This document shows, piece by piece, positions 29,517 to 39,196 of a stretch of DNA of 64,000 bases. Positions within the stretch are counted from its first letter, which is position 1; the number at the start of each line of letters is the position of its first letter. Location of the stretch: NCBI RefSeq assembly GCF_035621355.1, contig NZ_CP141769.1:1302001-1366000 (forward strand), given 5' to 3'. Position numbers and translations under genes: made by a program. The notes under the pieces are model-generated. The model did not search any database. It was given only the letters and a program-made list of their open reading frames with translations, and was not told the DNA's origin. The DNA is from Thiobacillus sp. SCUT-2. Lineage in GTDB: Bacteria; Pseudomonadota; Gammaproteobacteria; Burkholderiales; Thiobacillaceae.

Positions 29517-30401
29517 TCAGCCCTCGGCGATGACGTAGCGGTTGCGGCCGGCCGCCTTGCCTTCGTAGAGCGCGAGGTCCGCGCGCTTGATCACGCTCGC
29601 GAGGTCTTCCTGTTCGCCGGCCAGCGCAAGCCCGAGCGTGACGGTCAGCCGCAGCGTCTCCTCGTCGTCGATCGGCACCGGCGTGGTGCCGACGGTCGCC
29701 AGCAGGCGGCGGGCCGATTGCCGCGCCTCGGCCCCCGACTTGCATTTCAGCAGCCAGAGGAATTCCTCCCCGCCGTAGCGGTAGAGCGGCTCGTCCGCGC
29801 GCAGCGCCGCCTTCAGCGTGGCGGCGAGCTGCTGCAGCACGCGGTCGCCGACCGGGTGGCCGTAGGTGTCGTTGATCGGCTTGAAGTGATCGACGTCGAT
29901 GATCGCCACATACAGCTGCGTGCGGTTGCGGCGTGCTTCCTTCTGGTAGAGCCGGAAGTCGTTCTCGATGCCGTAGCGCAGCGGCAGCTGCGTGAGCGGG
30001 TCGAGCTGGACGGCCTTCGACAGGATCAGGGTCTTGAAGCGGGCGAGCAGCCCGATCAGCTCGCCCTGCGACTGCTCGAACGTCTCCAGGTCGGCCTCGC
30101 TGCCCGGCTGGCCCTGCATGACCCGGGTGCAGATCGAGCGGATGGCGTCGTGCATCGCCTGGTGGACGGCGTCGACGCGTCCGGCGGCCGCCGCGTCGAG
30201 CATCTCGAACTGCCCCCGGTTCGCCATGAACCAGTTGCCGAAATGGCACAGCGCGTGCGCCTGCGGATCGAGCACGTCGTCGCCGGGGGTCGAGCGCACC
30301 ACGGCGCAGCGCAGGATGCGGCGCGTCCAGTTCATGTGCGCCTCGACGGCGGCGTCGAGCTCGGCGGTGAAGCGGTCGGTTTCAGCGGGCAGGCCGGACA
30401 T
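29517..30401 (-). CDS. Diguanylate cyclase with zinc-sensing CZB domain (DgcZ-like)
   Basis: 294 residues from ATG 30401, with an AGGAT site upstream; an ATG five codons earlier is possible. The N-terminal half has the CZB pattern (a His in EAHMNW, the Cys in LCHFGNWF, His residues in HQAMHD), which binds zinc in E. coli DgcZ and blocks the cyclase. The C-terminal GGDEF domain has YGGEEF and IDVDHFKPINDTYGH, so it should be active. No membrane segment is seen. Confidence 0.9.
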   Translation of the reverse strand: MSGLPAETDRFTAELDAAVEAHMNWTRRILRCAVVRSTPGDDVLDPQAHALCHFGNWFMANRGQFEMLDAAAAGRVDAVHQAMHDAIRSICTRVMQGQPGSEADLETFEQSQGELIGLLARFKTLILSKAVQLDPLTQLPLRYGIENDFRLYQKEARRNRTQLYVAIIDVDHFKPINDTYGHPVGDRVLQQLAATLKAALRADEPLYRYGGEEFLWLLKCKSGAEARQSARRLLATVGTTPVPIDDEETLRLTVTLGLALAGEQEDLASVIKRADLALYEGKAAGRNRYVIAEG

Positions 30402-30488
30402 GGGTGGGATCCTCATCCCGCATACATCGGACAGCGCAAGGATATCTTGACGCGCGCCGCGCCGCCGTCGTCCGAAGCGACCAACCCG

Positions 30489-31361
30489 CTACAGTTCGCG
30501 GACGACGCGAAAGCCCAGGTTGAGGTCGAGCTCGTTTTCCAGCCGGCGGCGGCGAGCAGCGGCCCTGCAATCAGAGGGCGGGTCGAACCACGAGCCGCCC
30601 TTGGTCACGACCGCCTGCGGGCGGCCGGGCAGGGGGCGCTCGGCGGGGCTCGCGTGGTCGCGGGTCCAGGGGCTGGCGGTGAATTCCCAGACGTTGCCAG
30701 GCATGTCGTGCAGGCCCCAGCGATTGGGGCGCAGCTTGCCGACCTCCATCGCGCCGCAGCGGATGAAGCAGCGCGACAGCAGGCGGGGGCGCTTCGGGCG
30801 CGCGGCGTCGAAGCCCTGGCTCGCGTTGTAGAGCGCGTCGGCCGGCGTGATGCGGTCGCCGTGGGGATAGGCGCGTGGCGCCCCGGCACGGTACGCGTAT
30901 TCCCATTCCAGCTCGGTCGGCAGGCGGTAGCGGTGGCCGGTCTGCTGCGTCAGCCAGTTGCAGTAGTCGCGCGCCTCGGTCTGGCGGATGTTGATCACCG
31001 GCTTGCGGCCGGACAGCCACACGAGTTCGCGCCGCGGCCGCCAGCCGGTTGCGCGGGCGTAGGCTTCGAACTCCTCGGTGGTGACCGGATACACGCCGAT
31101 GGCGAAGCCGCGCTCGATCTGCGCCGTGCGCCGCGGGCGGTCCTGTGCCGGCGCGTCCTCGCCTGCCGCGGCGCCGTATTCGAACGCGCCGGCCGGAATC
31201 ACGACCAGCAGCGGCGCCGCCGTTCCGTCGGCGAGGGCGTCCCGGAAATGGGTGTCGGCGAAGCCGGCGGCATGCGCGGCCGTGACCTGCAGTGCGATCA
31301 GCTCGCCTTCGTGCAGGGAAAACGTGTCGGGCAGGGGGGCGGGGCGGGGATTGGGATTCAT
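30489..31361 (-). CDS. Formylglycine-generating-enzyme-like (SUMF1) protein
   Basis: 290 residues from ATG 31361. The FGE-sulfatase domain covers most of it: FAIGVYPVTTEEFEAYARATGW, ARDYCNWLTQQTGHRYRLPTELEWEYAYRAG, RPNRWGLHDMPGNVWEF and VTKGGSWFD, ending LNLGFRVVREL. Members modify sulfatases or serve as non-catalytic domains in kinases and ergothioneine synthesis. No sulfatase is adjacent. The Cys pair of true FGE is not clearly present, so enzymatic activity is uncertain. Confidence 0.85.
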   Translation of the reverse strand: MNPNPRPAPLPDTFSLHEGELIALQVTAAHAAGFADTHFRDALADGTAAPLLVVIPAGAFEYGAAAGEDAPAQDRPRRTAQIERGFAIGVYPVTTEEFEAYARATGWRPRRELVWLSGRKPVINIRQTEARDYCNWLTQQTGHRYRLPTELEWEYAYRAGAPRAYPHGDRITPADALYNASQGFDAARPKRPRLLSRCFIRCGAMEVGKLRPNRWGLHDMPGNVWEFTASPWTRDHASPAERPLPGRPQAVVTKGGSWFDPPSDCRAAARRRRLENELDLNLGFRVVREL

Positions 31362-31556
31362 GGCGTGGCGCGTGGCGGAGCAGGCTTGAATTATGCCACC
31401 GGAGCGGTGCCGAGGGCGGGGGGCGCGGCGCGGTTTCCGCAGGGCCGGCGCGCGGCGCGAAAACGCGGCAAACCGGCGGATTCGCACTAGAATGTCGGCA
31501 TTTTTCCCACCCTTGGCGACGGGAACCATACCAAGCAGCCCGCGCCACGCACCGTC

Positions 31557-32387
31557 ATGCTCTACATCGATCTCTTCAAATCCCTCGAACGCGCACGCTG
31601 GAACATGGAAACCGACATTCCGTGGGACCGCTTCGACGCCAGCAAGCTCACCGACGAACAGGCGCTCACGATCAAGATGAACGCCATCACCGAATGGGCG
31701 GCGCTGCCCGCCACCGAGATGTTCCTGCGCGACTTCGTGCACGACAGCGACTTCTCGGCCTTCATGTCGATCTGGTTCTACGAGGAGCAGAAGCACGCGC
31801 TGGTGCTGATGGAATACCTGCGCCGCTTCAAGCCCGACTTCGCGCCCACCGAGGACGAACTGCACGCCATCCGCTTCCCCTTCGACCCGGCGCCGCCGAT
31901 GGAAACGTTGATGCTGCACTTCTGCGGCGAAGTGCGCCTGACGCAGTGGTACAAGTGCGCCGCCGACTGGCACACCGAGCCCGTCATCAAGTTCATCTAC
32001 GAGACGATCTCGCGCGACGAGGGCCGCCACGGCGGCGCCTACCTGCAGTACATGAAGCGCGCGCTGAAGGCGGGCGGGTCGGGCGTCGCCGCCGCCTTCG
32101 CCAAGATCGGCTTCCTGATGGCCTCCAGCAAGCGCTCGGACAAGGCGCTGCATCCGACCAACCTGCACGTCAACGAGGCGCTCTATCCGCAGGACACGAT
32201 CCAGTCGCGCCTCCCCGACCCCGAGTGGCTCGAACACTGGCTCGACGAGCAGATCCGCTTCGACGAAACCTGGGAGAACCGCGTCGTGGGCGGCATCCTG
32301 CGCAACCTGTCCAGCCTGCTCGGCCAGACCTTCGAGAACGTGCGCGACCTCAACAAGTATCGCAAGCAGATGCTGGCGGCGGCCTGA
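31557..32387 (+). CDS. Ferritin-fold di-iron protein, acyl-ACP-desaturase-like
   Basis: 276 residues. The two helix-pair metal motifs are visible: YEEQKHALVL (about residue 80) and DEGRHGGAYL (about 155), with other Glu residues earlier (ITEWAALPATEMF). This is the pattern of type 2 acyl-ACP desaturases and related ferritin-like oxidases. The length is shorter than plant desaturases. The substrate is unknown. The gene is single and ends before a good intrinsic terminator at 32584. Confidence 0.75.
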   Translation: MLYIDLFKSLERARWNMETDIPWDRFDASKLTDEQALTIKMNAITEWAALPATEMFLRDFVHDSDFSAFMSIWFYEEQKHALVLMEYLRRFKPDFAPTEDELHAIRFPFDPAPPMETLMLHFCGEVRLTQWYKCAADWHTEPVIKFIYETISRDEGRHGGAYLQYMKRALKAGGSGVAAAFAKIGFLMASSKRSDKALHPTNLHVNEALYPQDTIQSRLPDPEWLEHWLDEQIRFDETWENRVVGGILRNLSSLLGQTFENVRDLNKYRKQMLAAA

Positions 32388-32973
32388 GACGAAGCGAGCT
32401 TCGAGGAAGAGGCCAGCGCCGTGTCAGCCGAATTCGTCGACCGCGATGGCTACCTTCTCGTGAGGGTCGACGCGGCGTGGACCGAGGCGGCCGCCATCGC
32501 ATGGCTGAAGGGAGACGATGGCAGCGCCCGAGCGGCCGTCGCGCCTGCAGAGTGCGCGAGCCGGATTCGTGCAGCGCAAAATAGGCCAGCGGATGCTGGC
32601 CTTTTTCATGGGGTGGAACGGAAGCTCCGGGTCGGGCGGGGCTTCAATCGCACGGGGCGTTGAGTTCGGCGCGCGTAGCAGGCACGGCTGAGGCCGGATA
32701 AGCGGTTCGAGTCGACCTGGTGCCCAGCCACTGGTGTCTGAAGGCGGTACCAATGTCGAGGTTTATCAACCTGCGGTGATGGTCTTGAAGTCGGCCAAAG
32801 CGGCCGGTGGCGCGTCAGGGAGAGTGAGCCCGCTCTGAGCTGCTGACCGGACATCAACCCTTCTTAGCCCGCCGTGAAAATTCTCGTTCTGCGCCGTGAG
32901 AATGCGTACTGCGAACCCAAGAAGGACGTCTGGAAGCGCCCCCGAGCGGGATGCACTTGAAACCGGGCTCTAC
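32388..32973. other. 586-base intergenic stretch
   Basis: Apart from the terminator at 32584-32606, nothing convincing is seen. A short frame from 32421 (about 80 codons) runs through that terminator and has no recognisable domain. The right part, 32700-32970, gives no long frame and may be decayed sequence. Confidence 0.5.
32584..32606 (+). terminator. Intrinsic terminator after the ferritin-like gene
   Basis: GGCCAGC-GGAT-GCTGGCC followed by TTTTT: a perfect 7-bp stem with a four-base loop and T-run, about 200 bases after the gene's stop. AAAATA on the left side could make it weakly bidirectional. Confidence 0.8.
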
Positions 32974-33891
32974 TCATTCCTTGTTGTCGCGATGGTTACG
33001 CGCCAACTTCACGAACGCGCGTAGGTAGTCGATTTCCGCGTCCGCGCCGCGGAAGCCCAGGAAGATCTGCTTGGCCACGCCCTGGCGGCCGAGCTTGACC
33101 GGGGCGACGTCGAATTTGTCGGCCTGTTCCTCTACCAGCCAGCGCGGCAGCGCGGCCACGCCGCGCCCGCTGGCCACCATCTGCAGCATGATGTCGGTGG
33201 TCTCGATAGCCTTGTGGCGCCGGGGGCTGACGCCGGCCGGGGTCAGGAAGCGAGTGTAGATGTCGAGCCGGTCGGTTTCCACCGGATAGGTGATCAGTGT
33301 TTCGTCGGAAAGCTGCCTGGGATGAACGTAGGCGGCCTGGCGAAGGGGATGTCCCGGGCCGACCACCAGCACCTGCTCATAGTCGAACACGGACTCGAAG
33401 GTGAGGCCGGGCTTGTAGAGCGGGTCGGGCGTCACCAGCAGGTCGATCTCGTAGCCGAACAGCGCGCCGATGCCGCCGAACTGGAATTTCTGCTTCACGT
33501 CCACGTCTACCGCCGGCCATGCGGCCAGATAGGGCGACACGATTTTCAGGAGCCACTGGTAGCAGGGGTGGCATTCCATGCCGATCCGCAGGGTGCCGCG
33601 CTCGCCCCGGGCGAACTGGTCGAGGTATTCCTCGGCATGGTCGAATTGCGGCAGCAGGCGATTGGCGATGGACAGAAGATAGGCGCCGGCCTGGGTGGGG
33701 CGCAGGCTGCGGCCCTCGCGGTGCCAGATGGCCAGTCCAAGCTGGTCCTCCAGCTTGCGCACCGCGTGGCTCAGGGCGGACTGGGTGAGATGGAGCTTTT
33801 CCGCGGCGGCGGTCAGAGAGCCGTGCTGGGCGACGGCATGGACGATTTCGAGATGGATGCGTTCGAGAACGGCCATGTCGTGTTCACTCAT
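32974..33891 (-). CDS. metR: LysR-type methionine regulator MetR
   Basis: 305 residues. N-terminal winged helix-turn-helix LEIVHAVAQHGSLTAAAEKLHLTQSALSHAVRKLEDQLG, then a two-lobe effector domain. The segment MECHPCYQWLLKIV matches the homocysteine-binding domain of MetR. It is divergent from metE, the classic arrangement in which MetR with homocysteine activates metE and controls itself. The 95-base divergent spacer has matching inverted repeats. Confidence 0.93.
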   Translation of the reverse strand: MSEHDMAVLERIHLEIVHAVAQHGSLTAAAEKLHLTQSALSHAVRKLEDQLGLAIWHREGRSLRPTQAGAYLLSIANRLLPQFDHAEEYLDQFARGERGTLRIGMECHPCYQWLLKIVSPYLAAWPAVDVDVKQKFQFGGIGALFGYEIDLLVTPDPLYKPGLTFESVFDYEQVLVVGPGHPLRQAAYVHPRQLSDETLITYPVETDRLDIYTRFLTPAGVSPRRHKAIETTDIMLQMVASGRGVAALPRWLVEEQADKFDVAPVKLGRQGVAKQIFLGFRGADAEIDYLRAFVKLARNHRDNKE

Positions 33892-33898
33892 GATTTAT

Positions 33899-33916
33899 TT
33901 TCATTAATAAATGAAA
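33899..33916. promoter_or_regulatory. MetR-type binding site in the metR-metE spacer
   Basis: TTTCATT-AATA-AATGAAA is a perfect inverted repeat in a very AT-rich spacer, with a further TTTTCATTCA half-site at about 33925. MetR of enterics binds TGAA-N5-TTCA-like sites; here the half-sites face the other way but TTCA/TGAA elements recur. It starts 8 bases upstream of metR. Confidence 0.5.
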
Positions 33917-33986
33917 TAATACCATTTTCATTCATAGACATATCCACCTAGGATGCCGCTACGTTTCATCGATCAAGGCATCCATC

Positions 33987-36287
33987 ATGGTTTTCACCCA
34001 CAACCTCGGCTTTCCCCGCATCGGCGCCAAGCGCGAACTGAAATTCGCGCTGGAGTCCTACTGGAAGGATCAATCCTCCCGCGACGAGCTAAAGGCGCTC
34101 GGCGCTGATCTGCGCCGCCGCCATTGGCAGGACCAGTCGGCCCTCGACCTCGCGCCGGTCGGTGACTTCACCTTCTATGACCAAGTGCTGGACATGAGCT
34201 TCACCCTGGGCAACCTGCCCGAGCGGGTGCAGGGATTTCATGGCGACGCGTTGGACAACACCTTCCGCGTGGCGCGCGGCCGCTCGGCCCACACCGCCGA
34301 GACGCACTGCTGCGGCGGCGCGTGTGGTGAAGTGGCTGCCGGCGAGATGACCAAATGGTTCGATACCAACTACCACTACATCGTCCCCGAATTCATCGCC
34401 GCCACCCAGTTCAAGCTGGATGCCTCCCGCCTGCTCGAGCAACTGGCCGAGGCCAAGGCCCAAGGCGTCAAGGCGAAGCCGGTGATCATCGGCCCCGTGA
34501 CCTATCTCGCCCTCGGCAAGGCCAAGGACGGTTCCGACAAGCTGGCCCTGCTGGAGCGCCTGCTGCCCGTCTACACCGAACTGCTCGAGGCACTGGCCGA
34601 TGCGGGGGCGGAGTGGGTGCAGGTCGACGAACCGATCCTCGTCACCGAGCTGGACGCCGGCTGGCAACATGCCTTCAATCTCGCGTACCACGCGCTCAAG
34701 GCGAGCCGGGTCAAGTTGCTGCTGACCGCCTACTTCGGGCCGCTGCTGGAAAACCAGTACCTCGCTGCCAATCTGCCCGTGGCCGGCCTGCACGTCGATG
34801 CGATCGGCGGCCGCGACGACATCCAGCCGCTCCTGGGCCTGTTGCCCGCGCACAAGGTACTTTCGCTGGGCGTCATCAACGGACGCAATATCTGGAAGAC
34901 CGACCTCAACGCCGTGCTCGACTGGCTTGACCCCATCGCCAAGCGCCTGGGCGACCGCCTGTGGATTGCCCCCTCCTGCTCGCTGCTGCACGTACCGGTG
35001 GACCTGGACAGCGAACAGAAGCTGGACGGCGAGATCAAGTCATGGCTGGCCTTCGCCAAGCAGAAGCTGGAAGAGCTGCGCGTGCTTGGCGTGGCGCTCA
35101 ACCAGGGCCGCGACGGGGTAGAGGCCGAACTCGACGCCAACCGTGCCGCCTGTGATGCCCGCCGCAACTCGCCGCGCGTCAACGACCCGGCGGTCAAGGC
35201 GGCCCTGGCCGGAATCACGTCCCAGCTCGGCCAGCGCCAGAGCCCTTACGCCGTCCGTTCCGCCAAGCAGGCGGCCCTGCTCAAGCTGCCCAAGTTTCCT
35301 ACCACCACCATTGGCTCCTTTCCTCAAACCGCCAAAATCCGCCAGGCGCGCAGCAGGTTCAAGGCGGGCGAGATCGGTGAGGCAGCCTACCAGGCCGCCA
35401 TGAAGGCCGAAATCACTCACAGCGTTCGCGAGCAGGAAGCGCTGGGTCTGGACGTATTGGTACATGGCGAGGCCGAACGAAACGACATGGTCGAATATTT
35501 CGGCGAGCAGCTCGACGGCTACGCCTTCAGCCAATTCGGCTGGGTGCAGTCCTACGGCTCGCGCTGCGTCAAGCCGCCCATCCTGTTCGGCGATATCAGC
35601 CGTCCAAAAGCCATGACGGTGGACTGGATCAGATACGCCCAATCCCTGACCGGGAGGCCGATGAAGGGCATGCTGACCGGCCCGGTGACCCTCCTCAACT
35701 GGTCATTCGTGCGGGACGACCAGCCCCGCTCCGTGTCCTGCAAGCAGCTTGCCTTGGCTATCCGACAGGAGGTGCTGGACCTGGAAACAGCCGGCGTCCG
35801 GGTGATCCAGATCGATGAGGCCGCCCTGCGCGAGGGCCTGCCGCTGCGCCGCGCGCAATGGAAGACCTATCTCGACTGGGCCGTGGAATCCTTTCGCATC
35901 ACCGCCAACGGCGTGGCTGACGAAACCCAGATCCACACCCATATGTGCTACTCGGAGTTCAACGACATCCTCTCGGCCATCGCCACGATGGATGCGGATG
36001 TCATTACCATCGAGACCTCCCGCTCCGACATGGAACTGTTGGATGCCTTCAGGAACTTCGAATATCCGAACCAGATCGGCCCCGGCGTCTACGACATCCA
36101 TTCGCCCAACATTCCGACCGAGCAATACATGCTGGAGCTGATGAAGAAGGCCGCCGAGCGCATCCCCGCCGAGCGCCTGTGGGTCAACCCGGACTGCGGC
36201 CTGAAAACCCGCCAGTGGAACGAGGTGATCCCGGCCCTGACCAATATGGTGTCGGCGGCCAGGACCCTGCGCACCAGCGTCGCCTGA
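33987..36287 (+). CDS. metE: Cobalamin-independent methionine synthase
   Basis: 766 residues, full length. The C-terminal catalytic domain contains [12 protein letters not shown] and zinc ligands in [12 protein letters not shown] (His, Cys), a Glu downstream and the Cys of NPDCGLKTR. The N-terminal homologous domain starts [19 protein letters not shown]. MetE transfers the methyl group of methyltetrahydrofolate to homocysteine without B12. A glyA remnant and folB follow, suggesting a one-carbon/folate cluster that has lost pieces. Confidence 0.98.
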   Translation: MVFTHNLGFPRIGAKRELKFALESYWKDQSSRDELKALGADLRRRHWQDQSALDLAPVGDFTFYDQVLDMSFTLGNLPERVQGFHGDALDNTFRVARGRSAHTAETHCCGGACGEVAAGEMTKWFDTNYHYIVPEFIAATQFKLDASRLLEQLAEAKAQGVKAKPVIIGPVTYLALGKAKDGSDKLALLERLLPVYTELLEALADAGAEWVQVDEPILVTELDAGWQHAFNLAYHALKASRVKLLLTAYFGPLLENQYLAANLPVAGLHVDAIGGRDDIQPLLGLLPAHKVLSLGVINGRNIWKTDLNAVLDWLDPIAKRLGDRLWIAPSCSLLHVPVDLDSEQKLDGEIKSWLAFAKQKLEELRVLGVALNQGRDGVEAELDANRAACDARRNSPRVNDPAVKAALAGITSQLGQRQSPYAVRSAKQAALLKLPKFPTTTIGSFPQTAKIRQARSRFKAGEIGEAAYQAAMKAEITHSVREQEALGLDVLVHGEAERNDMVEYFGEQLDGYAFSQFGWVQSYGSRCVKPPILFGDISRPKAMTVDWIRYAQSLTGRPMKGMLTGPVTLLNWSFVRDDQPRSVSCKQLALAIRQEVLDLETAGVRVIQIDEAALREGLPLRRAQWKTYLDWAVESFRITANGVADETQIHTHMCYSEFNDILSAIATMDADVITIETSRSDMELLDAFRNFEYPNQIGPGVYDIHSPNIPTEQYMLELMKKAAERIPAERLWVNPDCGLKTRQWNEVIPALTNMVSAARTLRTSVA

Positions 36288-36307
36288 TTTCCCCTGTTCA
36301 CCCATTG

Positions 36308-36339
36308 ACTGTCCTGGCCTCGCGTCGGGGCAGTTCTTT
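36308..36339 (+). terminator. Weak terminator-like hairpin after metE
   Basis: ACTGTCC pairs with GGGCAGT (one wobble pair) across a 13-base loop, followed by TCTTT. It is 20 bases past the metE stop. Strength is doubtful. Confidence 0.35.
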
Positions 36340-36419
36340 AGAGGGTTCGCCATGTTCGAACGCACCCGCTACGGCCTGGACCAGATCGTCACCGAAAGCG
36401 AGCGCCTGTTGGGACTCGC

Positions 36420-36653
36420 CACATCACGATCAACCAGAACGCGATCACGAATGATGCGGAAAAGCCCTTCGTTACCGCTGGCATCAGCTTGGGTACGCCG
36501 GCGATGATGACGCGCGGTTTCGACACAGAAGAGGCACGGCGGGTCGGTAATCCGATTGCAGACGTGCTGGGCCATCCTGCGGAGGAGGGCCGTCTCGCCG
36601 CCGTGCGCAACCAAGCGCAAGTACTGACGTGGCGGTTTCCGGTTTATCGCTGA
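36420..36653 (+). pseudogene. glyA: C-terminal remnant of serine hydroxymethyltransferase
   Basis: 78 codons without a start: ITINQNAITNDAEKPF, then GISLGTPAMMTRGF and a C-terminus ending RFPVYR. This is the end of GlyA (compare the usual ...[20 protein letters not shown]). The first ~80% of the gene is absent. Just upstream, ATG 36352 opens a different frame for 23 codons (MFERTRYGLDQIVTESER...) and hits the junction near 36415, so two broken genes seem joined by a deletion. SHMT makes serine/glycine and methylene-tetrahydrofolate, matching metE and folB. Confidence 0.85.
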
Positions 36654-36665
36654 GGCCTCGGCATC

Positions 36666-37034
36666 TTGGAGATTTTCAATCGTCGCATCCGCATCCGCGC
36701 GTTCTGTATGCCCATATCCCTCGGCTTCTACGAGGCCGAGAAAAAGAGCCCACAACGTGTCCTGATCGACGTCGAATTGCGTCTGGCACCGCTGCAGCAT
36801 GACATCCCCGATGATGTGCGTGCCACTGTTGATTACGACCTGATGCACAGGACGATTCCGAAACTGGTAGCCGGTCGTCATTTCAACCTGCAGGAAACCT
36901 TGTGCCACGAAATATTGTCCGTGTGCATCAAGCTGGATGGCGTGATCGGCGCTCGTGTGTGGGTGCGCAAGCCCGATATTTGCGCGGACTGCAAGAGCGC
37001 GGGCTACGAGGCCGAAGTCAGCGTGAACATCTGA
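36666..37034 (+). CDS. folB: Dihydroneopterin aldolase family protein
   Basis: 122 residues from TTG 36666, 12 bases after the glyA remnant. The start is set by alignment with the first strand of FolB (IFNRRIRIRAFCMPISLGFYEAEKKSPQRVLIDVEL); no ATG fits. The core TVDYDLMHRTIPKL and HFNLQETLCHEIL carries the conserved Glu. FolB cleaves dihydroneopterin in folate synthesis; FolX epimerase is a close relative and cannot be excluded. A CADCKSAG motif near the end is unusual. Confidence 0.85.
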   Translation: MEIFNRRIRIRAFCMPISLGFYEAEKKSPQRVLIDVELRLAPLQHDIPDDVRATVDYDLMHRTIPKLVAGRHFNLQETLCHEILSVCIKLDGVIGARVWVRKPDICADCKSAGYEAEVSVNI

Positions 37035-37314
37035 ATATGATCACATGCGCCAGATAGGGTCGAGAGGCGTTCATAGGACATTCGCTCAGAACGCAGTTCT
37101 TGGATGCAACCATCTTTTCAATAGTGGTCTTTCGCGACAGGCGGTCTCAGCGTCAGCAAAGGCCGAATTGCGACCATGCATCGCTCGCCTGGCAAGTGTC
37201 TGCCTCAATCCCATGGCGTCCCCATCCAGGGCACACGGGACCCGATGGATACGGCTGGCCGGAAATCCTATGCTGGCCAACCCGGGCTCGACCCCCGAGC
37301 ACGAAGCCAGCGTG
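37035..37314. other. 280-base spacer between convergent folB and ggt
   Basis: No credible gene. A frame from 37045 (91 codons) has no domain and runs into ggt. No clear terminator was found. Confidence 0.4.
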
Positions 37315-39120
37315 CTATAAACCCGGTCCTCCGCGCCTCACCCTGACCACGGTTCCTTCACGTCGTCCATCGGCCGCCCCTCGGTGCGCGCCGTTCACGG
37401 CATCGACGAACACCGCCTGCACCGATCCGATCGTCGCGCGGCATCCGTCGGTTCCTGCTTCGCCCAATCCGGCGTGGCCCAGGCCGCGCAGGGCGTCCTG
37501 TGCGGCGATCGTGAAGCGCGGTTGCATGAAGGGCGGGCCGCCTTCGCAGCTGATCCTGCCGGAGGCGTCGGTGACCGAGAGGCGCGGGGCTTCGATGGCC
37601 TGCTGCATCGTCATGCCGTGGTCGACGAGGTCGAGGGTGACGTTCAGCACCGAGTTGATGATGGTGGCGCCGCCCGGCGAGCCGTACGCGGCGACGGGCA
37701 GGCCGTTCTTGAACAGCATGGTTGGCGCCATGCTGGAGCGCGGGCGCTTGCCGGGCGCAACGTCGTTGGCGCCGGGATTGCCCGCCGCGGCGTCGGCGCT
37801 TGGCAGGAAGTTGAAGTCGGTCAGTTCGTTGTTGAGCAGGAAGCCGTAGCCGGGCACGGTGATGCCCGTGCCCCAGGTGTATTCGATGGTGGTCGTGTAG
37901 CTGACCATGTTGCCCCAGCGGTCGACGATGGCGAAGTGGGTCGTGTGCGGGCTTTCGGCGCGGGCGCGCGTGGTGCGCGGCGGTGCCGCGGTCGCGTCCC
38001 ATGGGGTGGGATCGCCGGCTTCGGGCGTGTCCATGCGATGGTCGGTGCGGATCAGCGCGGCGCGCCGAGCCAGATACTCGGGATGCAGCAGGCCGCGGCG
38101 CGGCACGGGCGCGGCGTCGTCGTCGCCGATCCACACGGCGCGGTCGGCGAAGGCGAGGCGCATCGCCTCGATCATGACGTGCAGCGTCTTCGGACTGCCG
38201 AAGCCGTAGCCCTGCGCCGCGTCGCCGAGCGGAAAGCGCTCGAGCAGGCCCAGCATCTCCAGCAGCGTCAGGCCGCCCGAGGACGGCGGCGGCATGGTCG
38301 CGAGCGTCCAGCCGCGGTAGTGGCCGACCAGCGGTTCGCGAATGGCGACCGTGTAGCGCGCGAGGTCGGCGAGCGTCATGCGGCCGCGGCCGGCCGCGCC
38401 GAGCTCGCTGCGCGCCCGCTGCTGCGCGGCGACGATGGCGCGCGCGAGCGGCCCGCGATAGAAGGCGTCGGGCCCCTTGGCCGCGATCAGCCGCAGCGTC
38501 TTCGCGAGGTCGGGCTGCACCAGCCAGTCGCCTTCGGCGAGCGGCACGCCGCCGGGGCGGAAGGTCGCCGCGGTCTCGGGGTAGCGCGCGGTGCGGCCGT
38601 CGTCGTCGGCGATGTCGGCGGCGAGGAAGCGGTTGACGCGGAAGCCGTGCGCGGCGAGGTCGATCGCGGGCGCCAGCGTGTCGGCGAGTGTCATCGTGCC
38701 CCAGCGCGTGAGCGCGGTATCGATGCCGCGCAGCGTGCCCGGCACGCCGACCGCAAGACCGCTGGTGGAAGCGAGCGCGAAGGGCATCGGCAGGCCGTCG
38801 GGGGCGAACTGGTCGGGTCGGGCCGCAGCCGGGGCGCGCTCGCGCGAGTCGACGATGAAGGTCTGCTTCGTTTTCGCGAGGTAGACCATCATGAAGCCGC
38901 CGCCGCCGATGCCGGACGATTGCGGCTCGACCACGTTGAGCGCGAACTGCACGGCCGCCGCGGCGTCGACGGCGTTGCCGCCGGCGGCGAGGATGCGCGC
39001 GCCGGCCGCGGCGGCGGCGGGATGCGACACCGCGACGACGCCGTCGGGCGAGGCGGCGAGCACGGAACCGGACAGGAGGCACAGCGCGATCCAGCGCGTG
39101 CAGAGCGTGCGGAAGGACAT
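37315..39120 (-). CDS. ggt: Gamma-glutamyltransferase (glutathione hydrolase)
   Basis: 601 residues from ATG 39120, giving a signal peptide (SFRTLCTRWIALCLLSGSVLAA); an ATG 20 codons upstream would mask it. The autocatalytic cleavage and nucleophile Thr lies in SPHTTHFAIVD (about residue 391), and the small-subunit segment includes YGFLLNNELTDF and GKRPRSSMAPTM. Periplasmic GGT splits glutathione and transfers the glutamyl group. It is 76 bases downstream of nnrS in the same direction. Confidence 0.95.
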   Translation of the reverse strand: MSFRTLCTRWIALCLLSGSVLAASPDGVVAVSHPAAAAAGARILAAGGNAVDAAAAVQFALNVVEPQSSGIGGGGFMMVYLAKTKQTFIVDSRERAPAAARPDQFAPDGLPMPFALASTSGLAVGVPGTLRGIDTALTRWGTMTLADTLAPAIDLAAHGFRVNRFLAADIADDDGRTARYPETAATFRPGGVPLAEGDWLVQPDLAKTLRLIAAKGPDAFYRGPLARAIVAAQQRARSELGAAGRGRMTLADLARYTVAIREPLVGHYRGWTLATMPPPSSGGLTLLEMLGLLERFPLGDAAQGYGFGSPKTLHVMIEAMRLAFADRAVWIGDDDAAPVPRRGLLHPEYLARRAALIRTDHRMDTPEAGDPTPWDATAAPPRTTRARAESPHTTHFAIVDRWGNMVSYTTTIEYTWGTGITVPGYGFLLNNELTDFNFLPSADAAAGNPGANDVAPGKRPRSSMAPTMLFKNGLPVAAYGSPGGATIINSVLNVTLDLVDHGMTMQQAIEAPRLSVTDASGRISCEGGPPFMQPRFTIAAQDALRGLGHAGLGEAGTDGCRATIGSVQAVFVDAVNGAHRGAADGRREGTVVRVRRGGPGL

Positions 39121-39196
39121 GGGCGTCGAACGGGGAGCGGACAAGCCGCAAGCCTGCCCTGCTTTCGCAGGCGGCGTCAATGCGCGGGGCGGCCGC

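Noticed and set aside
32421-32663. 80-codon frame after the ferritin-like gene
   Set aside because: It crosses a good intrinsic terminator (32584-32606) and has no recognisable domain.
37045-37320. 91-codon frame between folB and ggt
   Set aside because: No ribosome-binding site, no domain, and it runs into the convergent ggt end.
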